From positions 2,268,076 to 2,332,075 of the forward strand of contig CM017571.1 in assembly GCA_007844125.1 (NCBI GenBank): 64,000 nt of DNA. The letters run 5' to 3'. Each line of letters starts with the position of its first letter. Positions within the stretch are counted from its first letter, which is position 1. Source of the stretch: Sinonovacula constricta (Eukaryota; Mollusca; Bivalvia; Cardiida; Solecurtidae). Both the position numbers and the translations under genes were made by a program. Below the pieces are notes generated by a model. That model searched no databases, was not told the DNA's origin, and worked only from the letters and a program-made list of their open reading frames with translations. Below, in pieces: positions 39,501 through 49,981 of the stretch.

Positions 39501-42500
39501 TGCCAAAGTGGGAGATTTTCACTTGCAAAGTGGGACATTTGTTATTCTCTTAACAAGGAAGTTATCGGTTTCCAAGTAGGGAGATTTCAGAAAATGTGTA
39601 AAACACTCCGCATTTTAAAATAATTTCAAACCTTAAAAAAGGGAGACTCCCTCCAAAAATGGAAGAGTTCACATGTATGCCCTTGACACATCCTTCTATG
39701 CAGAGTTATCATTCTTTAGTAAAGTTTACTCTCACATATACTCGTGCAACTGGCTTGCAGTCATAAATGTCAAGGTTTTTTGACATAATAAAGATAAAGA
39801 GGTTTATCATTTTCTTAGAGGTTTATGACTTTGAAACACTTGTTTTTTGTAGAGGTTTTTAAAGGTGTAAATAATAACACAATTGGAATGCCTTTGATAA
39901 CTCATGAATCATCTCTCGGATGCACGACAGGAAGTGTCAGTGAAAATAAACATGTTAGTGCCTATGACATAAAAACAACAAAGATAAATGTTTTATTATC
40001 TCTACTGTAAATGCAGTTAACAGTTGTATATTTAATAAGATGTTAACAGTGAAACTGAACGTTCAATACACTACACCTATCACTTTTTTTTAAGAATTTT
40101 TTTTAAGGTGCATTCTTCTTCCAGCAAACAAAACAATAGTGTTTCTACAAGTATCATTGCACCAGATACATTTGAAGGATGATTGTCCTGGGGACTGAAT
40201 TATCTGAGAAGTTCCGATTGAGTAATACCATTGTTTATTAAATATATACACAAGAAGATTCAAAAACTAAATTACAAACTGATATCATTGAATGTAAGAA
40301 TATCTAAACATTACCTTTTTAAACTATTTTAACTTCACAGGGTTAGCGCATATCTGAATGGAAATTTCTCTTTCAAAATCAAAAATACCTTTGAGCTGAT
40401 ATCAAATTTATTTCCTTTGCCCAAGGTAGATAGGTGTGAATGAGATATACCTTCAGTGAAAGAGAGCGTTTCTGTGCTTCTGTATATATAACCAATACTT
40501 GACAACACGTTTTTAAGTTGACGCATTAACTTGTTATGGTGATCCATAGATGCATGTTTGATGTCATTTTTAGCTGGGTTTTTTTTTTTATGGATATCAT
40601 TTTATAAAATAATGATGATGCATAGGACAGATATATGAATATGAACCTACTTTCCATCCCATAAGACTATTGACGACTGTGGACTTGCCAGCATTAGGGG
40701 CACCAATGATTGCTACCCTCAACATACAGGAATCAGGGGGCTGGTCAGGGGCCACCAGGAACTTCCTGTACAGGTTATCTGTAAGGTAAATTTATACAAA
40801 ATGTATATGCTTCATACCATCCTCCTACACATCTTAGCTATCTTTCATTATTCTCCCATATACCCTTGCAACAGGTACAGCTATTAATATAAAGATTCTT
40901 GACTCAAATAAGATAAAGAGGTTTATAACATTTTGCAGGTTCACGTATATTATTCACATAGTGATTACATTTTTAAAAAAATTTGTTGGTCTGAAATTTC
41001 AGATTACTTGAATAAATTAGCAATAACTATAGAATTATTTCCTTTACTTTTACGCAATGCAGGTAACTATGTAATATAAACAATAACAACTGTAGACCTA
41101 AAACATACACATAGATACAAAAGCTAAATTAATAACTTACTGGTATTTTATGTTTTTAAAAAACATTCAGATAAATCATCACTATCCCTTGTATTTTATC
41201 TATCTATCTATACTGCTTGACTCCCCTTTCAGGTATTACTAGCAGATGCGCGTCAGTGCAAGGATAAAACTTTTTAAATGACAAGAAGACGTCAAAGAAA
41301 AACAGGGGGTTGAAATTGGTAAAAGACTTAAAAGCAGGAGAAAAACAGTGTTTGCCATCAAGGCAATGTTTAGATCAAGAAAGATCAGGATCAGGCTGAA
41401 GAACGACAGTAGATGGTAGTTGGTTCCATAATATGACGGTCTTGGGAGAAAAAAGAATATTTACAAGTATTTGTATTTGTGTAAACATACCTGTATGTTA
41501 AGTGATGCATATGCCAGGTTCTTCTCAATGACTGTTAAAGGAAGGGTGGGACTGGTATTGTTAAAAAACCATAGACAATTTTGAAAAACATATATAATCT
41601 GGCTGAGGTTCTCCTAGTTTCTAATGTCTGCCATTTTAGGTCGTCAAGCATAGTCATCACACTGTCATAAGGGAAATATTGACATTTGACCCAACAGGCT
41701 GCACTCCATTGAATCATTTCAATTTTGCTGATGTTACACTGTGTATGGGGTGACCAAACTGTAGACGCATATTCTAGCTACAGTCTTACTAGGGCTTTGT
41801 ATGAGACTTAGCAAATTTTCTTGTTTTTAGAAGGTAGATTTCTGCGAATGAATCCTAGAGTGTTATTTCCATTTTGTGTGATTCAGTCAATGTGCTAATT
41901 CCATGTAAGGTCACTTGAAATGTCAACGCCTTGATATTCTGCTCTGGGCACTACTTCTTAAATTTGTCTGTGTACTTATAATCAAACTTGGTTTTCTTTT
42001 TGTTCCTAGTTATGTTTAATACTTGGCATTTTCCAGGGTTAAAATCTATTTTCCAAGCATCTAGAGTCTGTAAATGGTTTTGTAACCTAAGGCAGTCATG
42101 ATTAATAGTGATGACCAGGTACACTGCAGTGTTGTCAGGAAATAGGAGAACTTGGGTGCTTTGTGTATGGCCCATTTTAAACTTCTATTTTCACATTCCT
42201 AACCGACTTTAGACCTGATGTCATACAGAGTGACATCGCCTAAAATGGTGTGACAGAAGTACATGAACCAACAATGTAAAAGTGTTTCTTCATACATAAT
42301 GTTATGTCATTAAACAATCGTTAACATTAACATTCCAAAACTGGTAAAAGAGACTCATTGTAATAGAAAACATTTTAGATCTACATTTAAACATACCTGA
42401 TATTCTATCAACTGCACGAACCAAGGGTTCATTTTCTTCCTGATTGTTGATAACATCTGTTGTGTATAGTCTCTTCTGACAAAGTTGTCGCAATAGTCTT

Positions 42501-42691
42501 TGCTGACTCCAAGAAAGGTCTGATAATAAAAAGAACAAAGCAAAGCATTATATATATAAACATCTTGTTTCGTCTAGTATTACTAGTATTAAAATTAAGA
42601 TATAGATCTTACGGGTAAATTTCTTTGAGAAATGAGAAGAGAAATGTCAATTTATAACCTTTTGCTTCGCACCTAAAACTCGCGAAAACAT
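27578..42691 (-). CDS. ERAL1: ERAL1, mitochondrial Era-like GTPase and rRNA chaperone (11 exons)
   Basis: Coding exons, 5' to 3' on the minus strand: 42691-42673, 42519-42397, 40778-40651, 39019-38942, 38185-38139, 36859-36798, 34759-34647, 32618-31926, 30769-30620, 29436-29356, 27715-27578. All phases agree; total 1632 nt, 543 aa (human 437). GTPase motifs: G1 GAPNAGKS (73-80), G2 within KVHTTR (97-102), G3 DTPG (120-123), G4 NKVD (189-192, split across an exon junction), G5 SALHGEG (410-416). A KH domain follows with its GxxG loop as GKNG (503-506). Known role: binds the 3' end of mitochondrial small-subunit rRNA and aids 28S ribosomal subunit assembly. Exon 8 carries a long charged insert between G4 and G5, which explains the extra length. 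Exon 1 (MFSRVL, donor GTGCGA) was chosen because it gives the right phase and an Arg-rich, presequence-like N-terminus with RLLRQLCQKRLYTT; it is the least certain exon. The last intron holds a 1.1-kb minisatellite. Confidence 0.93.
27864..28955. repeat. 58/30-bp minisatellite with higher-order structure, ERAL1 last intron
   Basis: About 21 units: 17 long (58 bp, starting CTTGTATCAACATGTATAAC) and 4 short (30 bp, ending TTTGATACC). Variant order repeats with a period of eight units, 408 bp (for example short units at 28091 and 28499). Confidence 0.9.
30149..30456 (+). mobile_element. SINE family B, antisense in ERAL1
   Basis: Head GGGCCTGGTAACGAAATCGA and tail CCCAATAAACATC. It is about 160 bases past ERAL1 exon 9 in the following intron. 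Confidence 0.78.
31214..31552. mobile_element. GGTATCC-type MITE
   Basis: Left AAAGGTGGTATCCGACAGTT, right CCAAACTGTTGGATACCACC. A compact 340-bp copy with both ends. Confidence 0.75.
32912..33915 (+). mobile_element. SINE family B split by a mariner-like element
   Basis: SINE body 32912-33099 resumes at 33876-33915 (CTGTTTTTGGGACGATAAACCC). The interruption is the 776-bp element at 33100-33875. Part of the SINE body is also deleted near 32940. Confidence 0.75.
33100..33875. mobile_element. mariner-like TIR element with TA target duplication
   Basis: Left CTGTGAAAGCATTTTATTTC, right AAATAAAATGCTTTCACAG. TA precedes (33098-33099) and follows (33876-33877), and removing the element restores the SINE sequence ATACTGTT. 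No transposase frame. Inner subterminal repeats read CAATCCACGAA near both ends. Confidence 0.8.
35455..35894. mobile_element. hAT-like MITE, 440 bp
   Basis: The ends CAGGGCTAGGAAAATTT and AATTTTTCCAGCCCTG-type are inverted. Flanks TATACAGA and CATACAGG match at six of eight positions, consistent with an aged 8-bp target duplication. Confidence 0.65.
35973..36168 (-). mobile_element. SINE family B, minus strand, partial
   Basis: Reverse complement of the family body from the AACTGAAATACTG segment to GGTAGTGGTATAGC; the head is missing. Confidence 0.75.
37782..38053 (-). mobile_element. SINE family A, minus strand
   Basis: A full copy reading, in reverse, CCGGCCGCAATAGCTCAGGT to GCCGGCTAATCCCATCC. 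It lies 86 bases 3' of ERAL1 exon 5 (sense direction), in the following intron. Confidence 0.82.
38256..38430 (-). mobile_element. SINE family A, minus strand, partial
   Basis: Same family as the copy 200 bases away, with an internal deletion. The two flank ERAL1 exon 5 in the same orientation. Confidence 0.78.
38650..38823 (-). mobile_element. SINE family C-like, minus strand
   Basis: Reverse strand begins GGGCGCCTGTGATCTAGTGG TTAAGACAC, the tRNA-like head of family C. The body is diverged. Confidence 0.5.
41340..42180 (-). pseudogene. LINE reverse transcriptase remnant (jockey/CR1 type)
   Basis: Minus-strand frames give LLFPDNTAVYLVI (the RT core, normally F-A-D-D), FNPGKCQVLNITRNKKK, then WVKCQYFPYDSVMTML and further tail blocks ending FFPKTVILWNQLPSTVV. 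The catalytic Asp pair is changed to P-D-N and the frame shifts between blocks, so it is dead. It lies in ERAL1 intron 2, in sense orientation. Confidence 0.8.
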
Positions 42692-43037
42692 ATTACTTTC
42701 AAAGATATAACATTTAAATAGGACTTAAATGAGGTAAAGCAAATCTAGGTAACATGACTACTGAATTAAGAAAAACAAAATGTATACATGATCGTCTTAT
42801 TCCTTCAAGAAGTTTCATTTTTTTCTAGTAAAATTTAAGGACGTGACTTTTTTTCTTCCTTATCAAATAAACGCTTGGTGGTGGTTTATTATGCGGTTAT
42901 GTTGTTAATTTGTTAAATAACAATTATTTTAAGCGAATATCACAGCACATATAGTTCAAAGTTAAGTGAGTGTTGGTTATTTGCAGTCTCCTTTTTTCCA
43001 AACCATATGGGCAAAAATTAAAAAACCGCGAAATGTT

Positions 43038-43053
43038 TGACGTCATGACGTCA
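43038..43053. promoter_or_regulatory. Two abutting perfect CRE octamers in the ERAL1/Kv divergent promoter
   Basis: TGACGTCA occurs twice back to back, 347 bases from the proposed ERAL1 start and 156 bases before the channel start. This is the palindromic CREB/ATF full site, so it could serve both directions. Function is inferred from the motif and its position; no expression evidence is available. Confidence 0.55.
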
Positions 43054-43066
43054 TTGCGGAAGAAAA

Positions 43067-43129
43067 ATGGCGGATCACATTCAAAATATTTCAATGGATT
43101 ATCAAGAATCGCAAAAAAACGAAATGTGA
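43067..43129 (+). other. Short upstream ORF before the potassium channel gene
   Basis: An ATG in a good initiation context (AAAAATGGC) opens a 20-codon frame ending in TGA 79 bases before the channel ATG. It begins MADHIQNISM. If it is in the channel's 5' leader it would be a translation-damping uORF. It could also simply be chance, since the transcription start is unknown. Confidence 0.3.
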
Positions 43130-43208
43130 CAAGAAAACTTGTACAGTATGACATGACTAAAAAGGTATGACATCAGGGAACAAATCTTATTGACCCTGTT
43201 CCTTTAAA

Positions 43209-46200
43209 ATGGCATATTTAGCCGTTCCCACTCGAAGAGGTTCGCTTTTTAACAAGTGTGACAAATCTGTAACAAAGTTGTTGCAAGATAAAATTGCTCG
43301 TAAGGCAGCAGAATATAAGAATAGACCTACAAGGAAGTACTGTAATGACGACAATGAACACGTTATACTGAACATCGGCGGGAAGATATTCGTAACGCGA
43401 AAATCGACTTTAAGAAACGTTCCGTGCACTCGTCTGTCGCTACTTACCGAAGATGATTCACATTATAACCCAGAGTTGTGTGAATATTTCTTTGACAGAA
43501 ACCCCATTATATTCAGTTATGTCTTAGATTATTATAGAAACGGAACTATGCATATACCACGAGGAATGTGTTCTTTGTCTATCAAAGAGGAATTAAAGTT
43601 CTGGAACTTGTCTGACGGATGTATTGCAGAGTGTTGCAGAAAATTCTACTTCAATGAATTAGAATCATTCAGAACATATGAAATGATTAAAGAAGAATTC
43701 TACGGACTCCCAACGTATACTGCAGTAAACAAAGAATCAAAAGAAATCCTCACAAGTTGGAATCGTCTGCACGACTTCCGAAGAATGGCCTGGGTTTTTA
43801 TTGATAATCACGAATCTTCAACACTAGCTAAGGTATGTATTCATGAGAATGGTAAAGTTAAAAAGATTAACACATAAGTTTGATATTTTTTAATCTCTCA
43901 GAATATATATATATTTAATATTATGATAATTAATATTAGATCTAAATTATTATTATACATATCTTCTTATATGGACTCTAGGTACAGTGAGCATATTCAA
44001 CATTGGGTCTAACAAGTGCTAAACATGTTTAAATTATCATCAGGACCCGCCCCCTCCCTCCCTCTAGTGATCTGCAGCTGTAGGAAGCACCATGTATAGC
44101 AACATGTAGTTATTGTCGGCAAAAATGTGTTGCTGTTTCAAACATCTAAATCTATAATATGCTTACTATGCACTTATTTGGAAATATTTAATTATATTTT
44201 GTATTGCCCAATGTTTAAAGTATATATGTATTCTCGAAAAAAAATGTTGACTGTTTGTTAATGTTTATCGTAGTTATATTTTTCTTCGCTAATACTCTAC
44301 TGGAACACGATGGTAGTTTGAAGATGTGTACACAAACACTTTGCTTGGTTGATGTGCCGAAAAGCCGAAAATGTAATTTAAAGTTTAGAGAAATTATCTT
44401 GACAATGTTTAGCTAGATTTGGTTTGTTCTACAATATTTACTGATAGTAGTATATTTCATTTCGTCTAGTCCAACATCTAATAAAGCCTTCTCAGCAAAT
44501 CAATAATGTTTTATTTGTCACACCATTTGTTGAAGGCTCATTATGAAAATTCTTGAATTTTTATAAGACGAGTTTTAGTTGTAACTTCCATGAATACTCT
44601 ACATCGAAATTATGCACAACACATTCTCGAACACCCAACTGAAATTTTAATACAGGCAATATTAATGCATATTTGTTAAGCATAAAATCCGATGATACTG
44701 CAATGTTATATTCGCATAATTATGCGAAGAAATTGAACCAGTTTTAACAACATAGATATGTGGCTAAAGGTTATGTCTTCGCATTTTTCAGACTTTCAGA
44801 GTCAGTTCAATAAAACTATTTAAAACGAATAACCTTTCGTCAAGAGTCACTTTAGAACTACATCATTTCGCAATCACTTTTTTGTTGTCTATTTTCTGGG
44901 TAGCTTTGAATCCATGTAACGAACTGCCAAAATTGTAGATTTTAAGTTTATGTCGGAGGAGCTTGTGGGATACCGTGTCAAACGCCTTCATGTAGTCTAC
45001 GTCAACATTGTCCCAATTATCTTAAATCTCAGTCCACTTGTACAATACTGTCAGCAGGTATAATACTGTGGACTCTGCGCTTCTAATTCCTAATTGTTTT
45101 GTGTGTTGTTGTTTTTTGTCACTTAACAAGTTGTGCTTTTTCATACGTATTACTATATCCTCTCTTACAGACTGACTATGACCTCAAGTGAAGTCTAGTT
45201 ATTTTAAGATGAAACCCGGAAAAAAATGAACCCAATTTCCAACCCTACTAGTTGTTTTCACTTTTTTCTTTACTCTAAAATGAACATTTTTTTAGATCTA
45301 ATGTTCGTATTTAAGCATTTATTTATGCTTGTGGCATCATTGTAGCTGGTGTGTCATTTTCAAAACTACCTCTGTAATGTCGACTTGCAGTTCTACTTAC
45401 TGGATTATTAAAAATAATAACAGGTCAATATTGGAACTGTATTTTCTATCTTTGACATATTATAAGGCTGTTTTAATGTGTTGTTTATTTTATTTTGTAA
45501 TAATGGCTTGTTTAACTTAGCATTCATTATATTGTAGATATTCGCAGTAGTATACTACGGACTAGTTGTGGTGTCCATATTCAGCATGTTCCTGTCAACT
45601 CTGCCATCATTGCGGGTACCAGTCCGGAAGCATTTCTTAATTCGCTCTGAAGACGAAAAAACCCTAACATTCAACTTCTCACAGGATATATCAACCTCAA
45701 TGAAACTCCTACTATCCACAGAACAGCCGGACTTTATAGCCATAATCGACTTCATCTGCTTAATGTTTTTCACGGTTGAGTTTATTTTCCGGCTGTTCGT
45801 CTGTCCGTCCATAAAAGAGCGGGTTAAAAGTTGGTACACGCTACTCGACATTCTTTACCTTCTGCCAGCATGGATCCGGCTCATGATCGACACAACGTAT
45901 CCATTCTACTGGCAAACTGAAACCACGAACTATTCTTTTCTATTCATATTGGACACCATGGTGATTTTCCGAGTGTTCCGAATATTCAGACTTTCGCGTC
46001 ATTACCGTGGATTGCGAGTCTTACTTTTGGCAATCAAAGCGAGTGTCAGTGAACTGACGTTGCTGGTGTGTTTTGTGATGTTCGCGCTCACCATATTCGC
46101 CAGTTTTGTGTACTGTGCGGAACAGTATGCACCGGACACGAAATATAGCAGCATTTTCGTAGGTCTATGGTGGGCGCTCATAACACTGACAACTGTTGGC

Positions 46201-46707
46201 TATGGAGATTTCTACCCGGAAACTACAATCGGATACCTCGTAGCATGTGTGTGTGCTGTTACTGGATTACTTATCATTGGAATGGTGGTCCCAATAATCG
46301 CCGGAAATTTCCACTTGTACTACGGTTTCCGCTACGCAGGCTGCGACGACATTGAACTTCGGAAGCCCGAATTCATTCCAAACGAAATTGACAACCCACT
46401 TCCGGATTTAGATTTGGATTTGTTCGACTTCAAGGAAGGCAGACACGTTTCACAAACATCAATTTCAAAGATAACGGCGTTTTCACATCAAATGCACATG
46501 TTTGTTGAGGAAAGTGAAACAGATTTACGCTCGCAGATGAGCGAGTCTCCGTTATCCGGAAATAACAGCGAGTCGTTTAAGGTGCAAAGGGTGATAGTGT
46601 CTCCTACTGAACCGACCACAAATAGTTCGAACACATTGAATGGTAAACTACACAAAGAAAGTAACTTAGCCTATGCACATATCGGACAGAACAGCGAGGA
46701 ATTGTAA
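43209..46707 (+). CDS. Shaw/Kv3-like voltage-gated potassium channel subunit (2 exons)
   Basis: Coding exons 43209-43832 (208 codons) and 45538-46707 (389 codons plus stop), phase 0, 597 aa. Residues about 50-150 form a T1 tetramerisation domain with the zinc-site spacing H-X5-C-X20-CC (H115, C121, C142, C143), typical of non-Shaker Kv families. S1 is about 209-230, S2 about 274-297, S3 about 307-325, S4 about 345-365, S5 about 378-400. The pore carries WWALITLTTVGYGD with the potassium filter at 427-431, and S6 ends NFHLYY, close to Shaw-type channels. Known role: tetrameric plasma-membrane channels repolarising excitable cells. Oddities: S4 keeps R353, R356, R359 and R362 but has D and V where the two outer arginines of Shaker sit, and the S6 hinge reads VVP rather than PVP. 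The cytoplasmic tail is Ser/Thr-rich. It could be a conducting channel with shifted voltage range or a modifier subunit. The ATG is the first of the open frame; the intron holds a LINE scrap. Confidence 0.95.
44880..45160 (-). pseudogene. LINE reverse transcriptase remnant in the Kv intron
   Basis: Minus strand reads NLLSDK, then a thumb/finger-like STVLYLLTVLYKWTE, a stop, and YMKAFDTVSHKLLRHKLK, a standard non-LTR RT block. Antisense to the channel gene. Inactive. Confidence 0.72.
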
Positions 46708-48905
46708 TAAATAACAAAGCTGTGCAGAAGGCAAACAAGAAAAAGTTATAGCAATGCGCGAATGATGCATTGAAGAACCAGAAAAGTAGTGCTCACATTA
46801 AAAGCTATTTCGACGAAAGTAACCCAGCAAGCTTGTATCTTTGTAATCATGCAGCAAGGACGCGTGAAATCAGCCAATGCTTGACAGCCATTAGAAGGAT
46901 TTAAAAAAGGAAAACGATCTGGAAAAGAAAATATTGTTTTAAACTTTTACTTTTTAGTCAGTATAGTCTGAAGGTTGATTGTTGACCTTAAAGTTGTATT
47001 AAAGGTGGTATCCGACAGTTTAGACCAAAATTGATTTCCTCAAATTGTCAAATAAGTCATTGTTATCTGAAAAAAATCTTCAAAATGCTGTTCATTGATG
47101 TCCTAGATCTGTGTGAACAATCAAGCATAAATCAGTGCTCGTAAATTGCAAACAGGTATATCCTATCCGAGCCACGCTGCAGAGATAGCTATTTTTAAAC
47201 TTAGAAAAGCACATGACCACTTACTTTTAATATCACTAAATGTAGTCATCCGGGTAGTCCGCTCTGAGGTCAATATCTATTTTTAGCTGATACCACTATC
47301 GAGCAGTTATACAGTTGAAAGGAATACACAAGGCGATTTTTGTGTGATTAGTTCTGTCTAACAACGCAATAAGTGTTCAAAATCGTATTTATTAAGACTA
47401 AGGTATGGGTTTATACAAAAATGACGCCACATTCCCTAAAGCAGTGGTTCGATACTGTTATATGTATTTAATATAGACAGAATGGCGGATACAACCTTCA
47501 GGCTGGTCCATTCCTTTCAAGTTCCAATACCACAAGAGTAAATAATGAACACAAACGTTAATCTCCTTACAGAAAAACATGTAAACGAACAAATGATGGC
47601 GTGTGTGGAAAAAATGTGGCGAAACTCAATAACTTCCGCGCCTGGGCAGTTTTGTCGGAACCAAGTTAGCATATTATTGTTTATAAATGCATAAAGTAAT
47701 AACCATGCATTTTTGTCGCAGATAATTACTGCATAGTTACTGGCCTTGTGTTAGAATTGTAGACTGACGTGTCACGCTTAAGTACAGTTTAGTAAAATGC
47801 AAAACAAATACTTGAATGTTTCTAGAAAGCTAAATGGATAAGACTTTATTTTTCAAATAAGCCGAAAAATTAGAGTTTGGTTGAAATCTTGCTGTTAAAG
47901 TTTTTATTCATTATTAAAGATTTGATCCGACAATTTGGACAAGATTTTTTTTCTGTGAAAGAATCAAATAACTTATAAAATTCTCGCAAAATGCTGATTA
48001 TTGATGTCCTACATCTATGTGAAAAGTGAAGCATAATAATCACTCGTCATTACAAATAGGTATTTCGTATCTGAGCCACGCTGCACAGTATATTTAATAT
48101 ATTTTGAAACTAGGAAAACTATGTGACCTCTAATTTATATTATCATTCAAGTACACCGCTCTGACATCGATGTCTATTTTTCGCAGAAATCCCAATCATG
48201 CATATTTAGTCGAGTCGAAAGTAGAGCGATTTATTTGACGATTTATACAGTCTTACGATTTAGACAGCATGCAAAATCGTCTTTTGTTAAGTTAGACTTT
48301 TTGAAGAAACCCCAAACCCAGTTTATTTGTATTTGATGTAGGCAAACTGTCAGATACCATCGTTAAGAAAATAAGTATGCATACTGAGGTATGGGATATT
48401 GAATATGTAGGGCGTTGCGTTTTGTTTGTTGTTTGTTTGTGTGTGTTGTTGTTTGTTGTTTTTAACATCCCCAAAAAACTTGCTCTCTATTTTAGGGATA
48501 GATGGACAACTCTTGTTTACCTACTCAAGAGTGAATGATGTGACGTGAGTTAAGAATGATTTAGTTGACACAAACATTCGCTGTAGCTTCTAACTACATT
48601 TTATACATTATTATTAAGCGGAATGTCTAAATCATTCTTTATTTCAATCAGTTTGAGTCTACGTCATGGCGTATGCTGGAAATATTTATTTATTTATTTG
48701 TCGTACATTTAACATTTGTATATTTTTTATTAATCAGTTTTATGATTTAATTTGGAAGGACTTGTAAATGAATGTGAATGAATGAATACGATGTACAAAT
48801 TGATAACTAAGACGTTTTGTTAAATTTGATCATCAGTATTTTCTCTTTTTTATTCTATTAAGGAATTGTGCAATTTCCTATTAAAACACTGTAAAAACAT
48901 TATCG
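46708..48905. other. 3' flank of the Kv gene
   Basis: No gene. Two GGTATCC-type MITEs at about 46998-47502 (left end TTAAAGGTGGTATCCGACAG, right end GCGGATACAACC) and 47921-48363 (right end CAGATACCATCG). The rest is AT-rich DNA with no recognised family. Confidence 0.6.
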
Positions 48906-49126
48906 ATGTTGTTTAATGTCAACCTATCTATATTTATAACTACACCCTATAGCGTAATTTAAGAAAAACTTAAATAACATACAAAAATGCAGTCGTAATT
49001 TAATTCCTAAGAAAAAAAGGTCCATTCTAAAAAGATTTTTTGAGGACGCGCTGGAGTCTTCTGTGATCACGTTTGCTAATTGCCACAATTGGATCACCTA
49101 AAATAATTCACAACCTAAAATAATTC

Positions 49127-49504
49127 GCAAATCATCTCACGGATGTATGTTGGTAGCCGGATCACCTCGGCCATTTCCCTAAATTGGACTACTTTTGTGA
49201 CAGACGTCAAAACAAAGAAGGCAGCTCGGATGACAGCTCACTACAGTACGATGCCTGTTAAAATTAAATTTGTGGCGGCTTCAAATTTAAATCATCCAAT
49301 TTTAATTTAAACAGCGCAGCAGACACGCAGCTGCCAAACAAATGGCATAGTTTATGTTTTTTGAGACCTACATTTTAGGCATATTCTTCTTCCGACTTCC
49401 GGCGAACAAAAAGGTCGTGATTTCAGTAAGTAGCCTATCATTGCACCAGATACATCCGAGGGATGATTGTTCCGAGGACGGAATTACCCGAGGGGTTCCG
49501 ATTG
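49127..49504 (+). repeat. Left arm of a long inverted repeat
   Basis: This arm matches 56823-57199 in reverse complement along its whole length, at roughly 75-80 percent by eye. Shared blocks include GGATGATTGT...GACGGAATTA, CATATTCTTCTTCCGACTTCCGGCGA, and the GACGTCAAAACAAAGA segment. The arm ends in a small hairpin (49476-49500 with 49528-49552, one mismatch). A related piece, 40110-40225, sits alone in an ERAL1 intron, so this is a dispersed family. Confidence 0.7.
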
Positions 49505-49857
49505 AGATTGCCACTGAATAGTCCACTCGGAACTCCTCGGGTAATTCCGTCCTCTACGTAATCACCTCGGAAATAATGCGGTCGCCGCCATATTGACGAA
49601 CTACTTCCAAAATGGCAATCGTACCTACTCGGCGATCTCCGGCAAGCTTCGAATATAGACATCACCGAAGCGTGATCCGAGTGCATGCAGGGTAATAACT
49701 GGTATATTACACTTTTACCAAATCCTGTTGGTAATATACATACAGTATCAACTAAGTTAGAAATATTCTTCAACGAAGCAATCTGCTCTTCTTTCAAGGA
49801 GTATTGAATCTCCATTATATCTAAAGCGTACTGCATGCACTTTGAAAAGTCAGCCAT
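49438..49857 (-). pseudogene. RecQ-like helicase N-terminal fragment (copy 1)
   Basis: A 139-codon frame begins with ATG at 49857. Its first 57 or so residues read as a RecQ-type helicase start: YSLKEEQIASLKNI resembles the motif-0 region with its conserved Gln, and CILPTGFGKSVIYQLLP is motif I (Walker A, GFGKS). After that the frame runs into unrelated sequence and repeat DNA, and motifs Ia to VI, including the DExH box, are absent. Bivalve genomes carry many such RecQ-like genes. It is a truncated copy or a stray first exon, not a working helicase. The coding start is enclosed by a perfect 36-bp inverted repeat (49616-49651 and 49946-49981). Confidence 0.68.
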
Positions 49858-49981
49858 CTTTGTTTACATAATGCAATGAGAAGTTATTCGCCGGGGCAAA
49901 TCACCAACTGGTGTATTCATACAATTACATACGAGGCATTATCTCCGAAGCTTGCCGGAGATCGCCGAGTAGGTACGATTG
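49616..49981. repeat. Perfect 36-bp inverted repeats around the RecQ stub start
   Basis: Bases 49616-49651 and 49946-49981 are exact reverse complements, with CAATCGTACCTACTCGGCGA at the outer end. They enclose 294 bases with the RecQ start codon and Walker A. No matching target duplication was seen outside them. The same pair occurs in copy 2. Confidence 0.8.

Noticed and set aside
40335..40547. A 70-codon minus-strand frame in an ERAL1 intron
   Set aside because: It has a clean ATG and stop, but no family resemblance, and the ERAL1 exons on both sides join in phase without it.
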